Assembly: GCA_019454225.1 (NCBI GenBank)
Contig: CP075370.1
Span: forward strand, 3,095,649-3,159,648
From: Paracoccaceae bacterium
GTDB taxonomy: Bacteria > Pseudomonadota > Alphaproteobacteria > Rhodobacterales > Rhodobacteraceae
DNA length: 64,000 nt
Reading direction: 5' to 3'
Shown here: positions 63,025-64,000 of the stretch, one piece after another
How the letters are laid out: every line of letters begins with the position of its first letter
How positions within the stretch are numbered: position 1 is the first letter of the stretch
Position numbers and translations under genes: made by a program
The notes under the pieces: model-generated
The model's input: the letters and a program-made list of their open reading frames with translations, nothing else
The model's database searches: none
Told to the model about the DNA's origin: nothing

Positions 63025-63444
63025 ATGGTGAAGGCAAAAGCGGCGGGTGCGGCGCTGTGGGTGGCGATGGCGGGCGGGGCGGTGGCGCAGGGCTTCACCA
63101 CGGCGGCGGAGGTGCGGCCGATCCTGGAGATGACGCAGGGCAACTGGGTGGCGGTGCGGGAATACGACGGCAAGGACCTGGTCTATTTCACGCATCTGCT
63201 GGCCTGGCGCTGCGGGCTGGCGGCGGTGCGGTTCTCGGTGAACAGCACCGCGTCCGACTATGTCTGGCCGATGGAGCCCTGCTATGAGGGGACGGCAAGC
63301 CCGAACGCGATCAAGTCGGAGGGGCACCTGCCCTATGTGGCGCTGCCGCTGGGGTCGGTGGACAGCATCGCGGTGGTGCTGGAGCTGGACGACGGCACCT
63401 TCCTGAAGGCGCAGTTCAACCGGGCGCAGGTGCTGATGCCGTGA
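63025..63444 (+). CDS. Small secreted hypothetical protein
   Basis: A 139-residue protein from the ATG at 63025 with GGGGGAA upstream; 63007 is an alternative. Residues 1-22 form a signal peptide ending AVA, so the mature protein is periplasmic or secreted. Two Cys (in WRCGLAA and MEPCYEG) could form a disulfide. No family is recognised. It is followed after 11 bp by the second copy of the hairpin element. Confidence 0.7.
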   Translation: MVKAKAAGAALWVAMAGGAVAQGFTTAAEVRPILEMTQGNWVAVREYDGKDLVYFTHLLAWRCGLAAVRFSVNSTASDYVWPMEPCYEGTASPNAIKSEGHLPYVALPLGSVDSIAVVLELDDGTFLKAQFNRAQVLMP

Positions 63445-63455
63445 CGGGCGCAGGG

Positions 63456-63536
63456 GGCGTCCCACCGTGGGACGCCGAGCGGAGGCAGGAAAATCAATGG
63501 CTTGACCATGGCGCGTCAAGGGTTTGTTAACATCTG
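63456..63536. repeat. Dispersed hairpin element (copy 2)
   Basis: GGCGTCCCA-CCG-TGGGACGCC is a 9-bp stem with a 3-nt loop. After about 20 bases comes TCAATGGCTTGACCA, identical over 15 bases to copy 1 at 38044, then GTTAACATCTG. It lies between convergent genes, as does copy 1. Confidence 0.75.
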
Positions 63537-63560
63537 GGCCGCGAAGGCCGCCGCCGCGCC

Positions 63561-64000
63561 TCAGCCCGGGGGCGTGAAGCGCAGCGACAGGCAGGACATG
63601 CCGCCGTCCAGTTTCGCGCATTCGGAATTGCCGACGGCCACCACCGGATAGCCCGCCTGCGCCAGCCGTTCGGCGGTGCGGGGAAAGCCGTCGGGCACGA
63701 TCACCGCGCCGTTGAAGCGGATGGCGTTGGCCGCCGCCTCCTCGCCGTCGGCGGTGTGGATCACGCGGTAGCCCGCGAAGCAGCCCGAGGCGGCCAGCCG
63801 GGGGGTGGACAGGATGGTTTCCGCATCGACCAGCGAGCAGTCGGTCTTGAAGTGCAGCACGCCCGGGGGTGTTTCGACCTCGCGCAGCGGCCAGCCCCAG
63901 CGCGCGACGATGGCCGCCAGTTCGGCGATGCCGGCGGCGTTGGTGCGGGCCGAGCGCCCCACGAGGATCTCGGTCTCGCACATCAGGATGTCGCCGCCCT
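63561..64000 (-). CDS. Dimethylarginine dimethylaminohydrolase-like protein, C-terminal part
   Basis: About 146 C-terminal residues; the gene begins beyond base 64000, as the frame is open through GGDIL before MCETEILVGRSARTN. The amidinotransferase-fold catalytic His lies in LHFKTDCSL and the nucleophilic Cys in GGMSCLSLRF near the end, both typical of DDAH, which hydrolyses dimethylarginine to citrulline and dimethylamine. Dimethylamine would be a substrate related to the methylamine theme of the window, but no link is shown. Confidence 0.88.
   Translation of the reverse strand, partial: GGDILMCETEILVGRSARTNAAGIAELAAIVARWGWPLREVETPPGVLHFKTDCSLVDAETILSTPRLAASGCFAGYRVIHTADGEEAAANAIRFNGAVIVPDGFPRTAERLAQAGYPVVAVGNSECAKLDGGMSCLSLRFTPPG

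Overview
The window is high-GC bacterial chromosome, almost certainly an alphaproteobacterium of the Rhodobacterales (Rhodobacter/Paracoccus relatives). Evidence: an F1-ATPase zeta-subunit gene (DUF1476), a DUF1127 gene followed by four tandem CCUCCUCCC-loop small RNAs as in Rhodobacter CcsR loci, two DUF2484 genes inside the cell-wall cluster, and two GTTC-N7-GTTC direct repeats (the alphaproteobacterial LexA box) at DNA-repair genes. No insertion sequence, prophage, CRISPR array or rRNA was seen; one tRNA-Gly(GCC) is present.

Region 1 (1-13113): the 5' end of purF, then a tight minus-strand catabolic operon (11049 down to 378): two different FAD-oxidoreductase/GcvT fusions of the dimethylglycine/sarcosine dehydrogenase type, a quinone-oxidoreductase-like MDR protein, an ICL/PEP-mutase family protein, a non-pyrrolysine MttB-family methyltransferase, an aldehyde dehydrogenase and a 3-hydroxyisobutyrate-dehydrogenase-like protein. 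A divergent LysR regulator faces it, with a perfect palindromic LysR-type box between them. A zinc alcohol dehydrogenase lies beyond. The set looks like a pathway for an N-methylated compound whose identity the sequence does not give.

Region 2 (13184-21119): purS, purC, a TerB-like hypothetical gene, the ATPase zeta subunit, then a corrinoid one-carbon cluster: betaine-homocysteine-type methyltransferase, a dimethylamine-type corrinoid protein, a 51-residue membrane protein and DUF1638. A LexA-boxed radical SAM gene sits among them on the other strand. A GlcD-type FAD oxidase and an NTF2-like gene follow. The corrinoid protein is the obvious partner for the MttB protein 13 kb away, which has none in its own operon.

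Region 3 (21120-50334, minus strand): the division and cell wall (dcw) cluster. In transcription order: mraZ, rsmH, ftsL, ftsI, murE, murF, mraY, [LysE exporter, SDR, ACT protein], murD, [GFA-family gene; plus-strand NTF2-ArsR-SRPBCC x3 operon], ftsW, murG, murC, DUF2484 x2, small membrane protein, murB, ddl, ftsQ, ftsA, ftsZ, lpxC, bamD, recN. Many genes overlap by 4 bp and several start with GTG or TTG, suggesting translational coupling.

Region 4 (50335-64000): the mraZ upstream region with 10-bp-phased GGGA repeats and strong hairpins; mrp; the ccaF1-ccsR1-4-like stress RNA locus; a BenE-type transporter; uvrD with a LexA box; a hypothetical gene; a palindrome with a CtrA-type site; pyruvate carboxylase; an orphan PstB-like ATPase; tRNA-Gly; a glycosyltransferase-like gene; a small secreted protein; and the 3' part of a dimethylarginine dimethylaminohydrolase gene.

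Two short dispersed repeat families occur between genes: 11-bp-periodic GTCTGGC arrays (three sites) and a GCGTCCCA-hairpin element (two sites).
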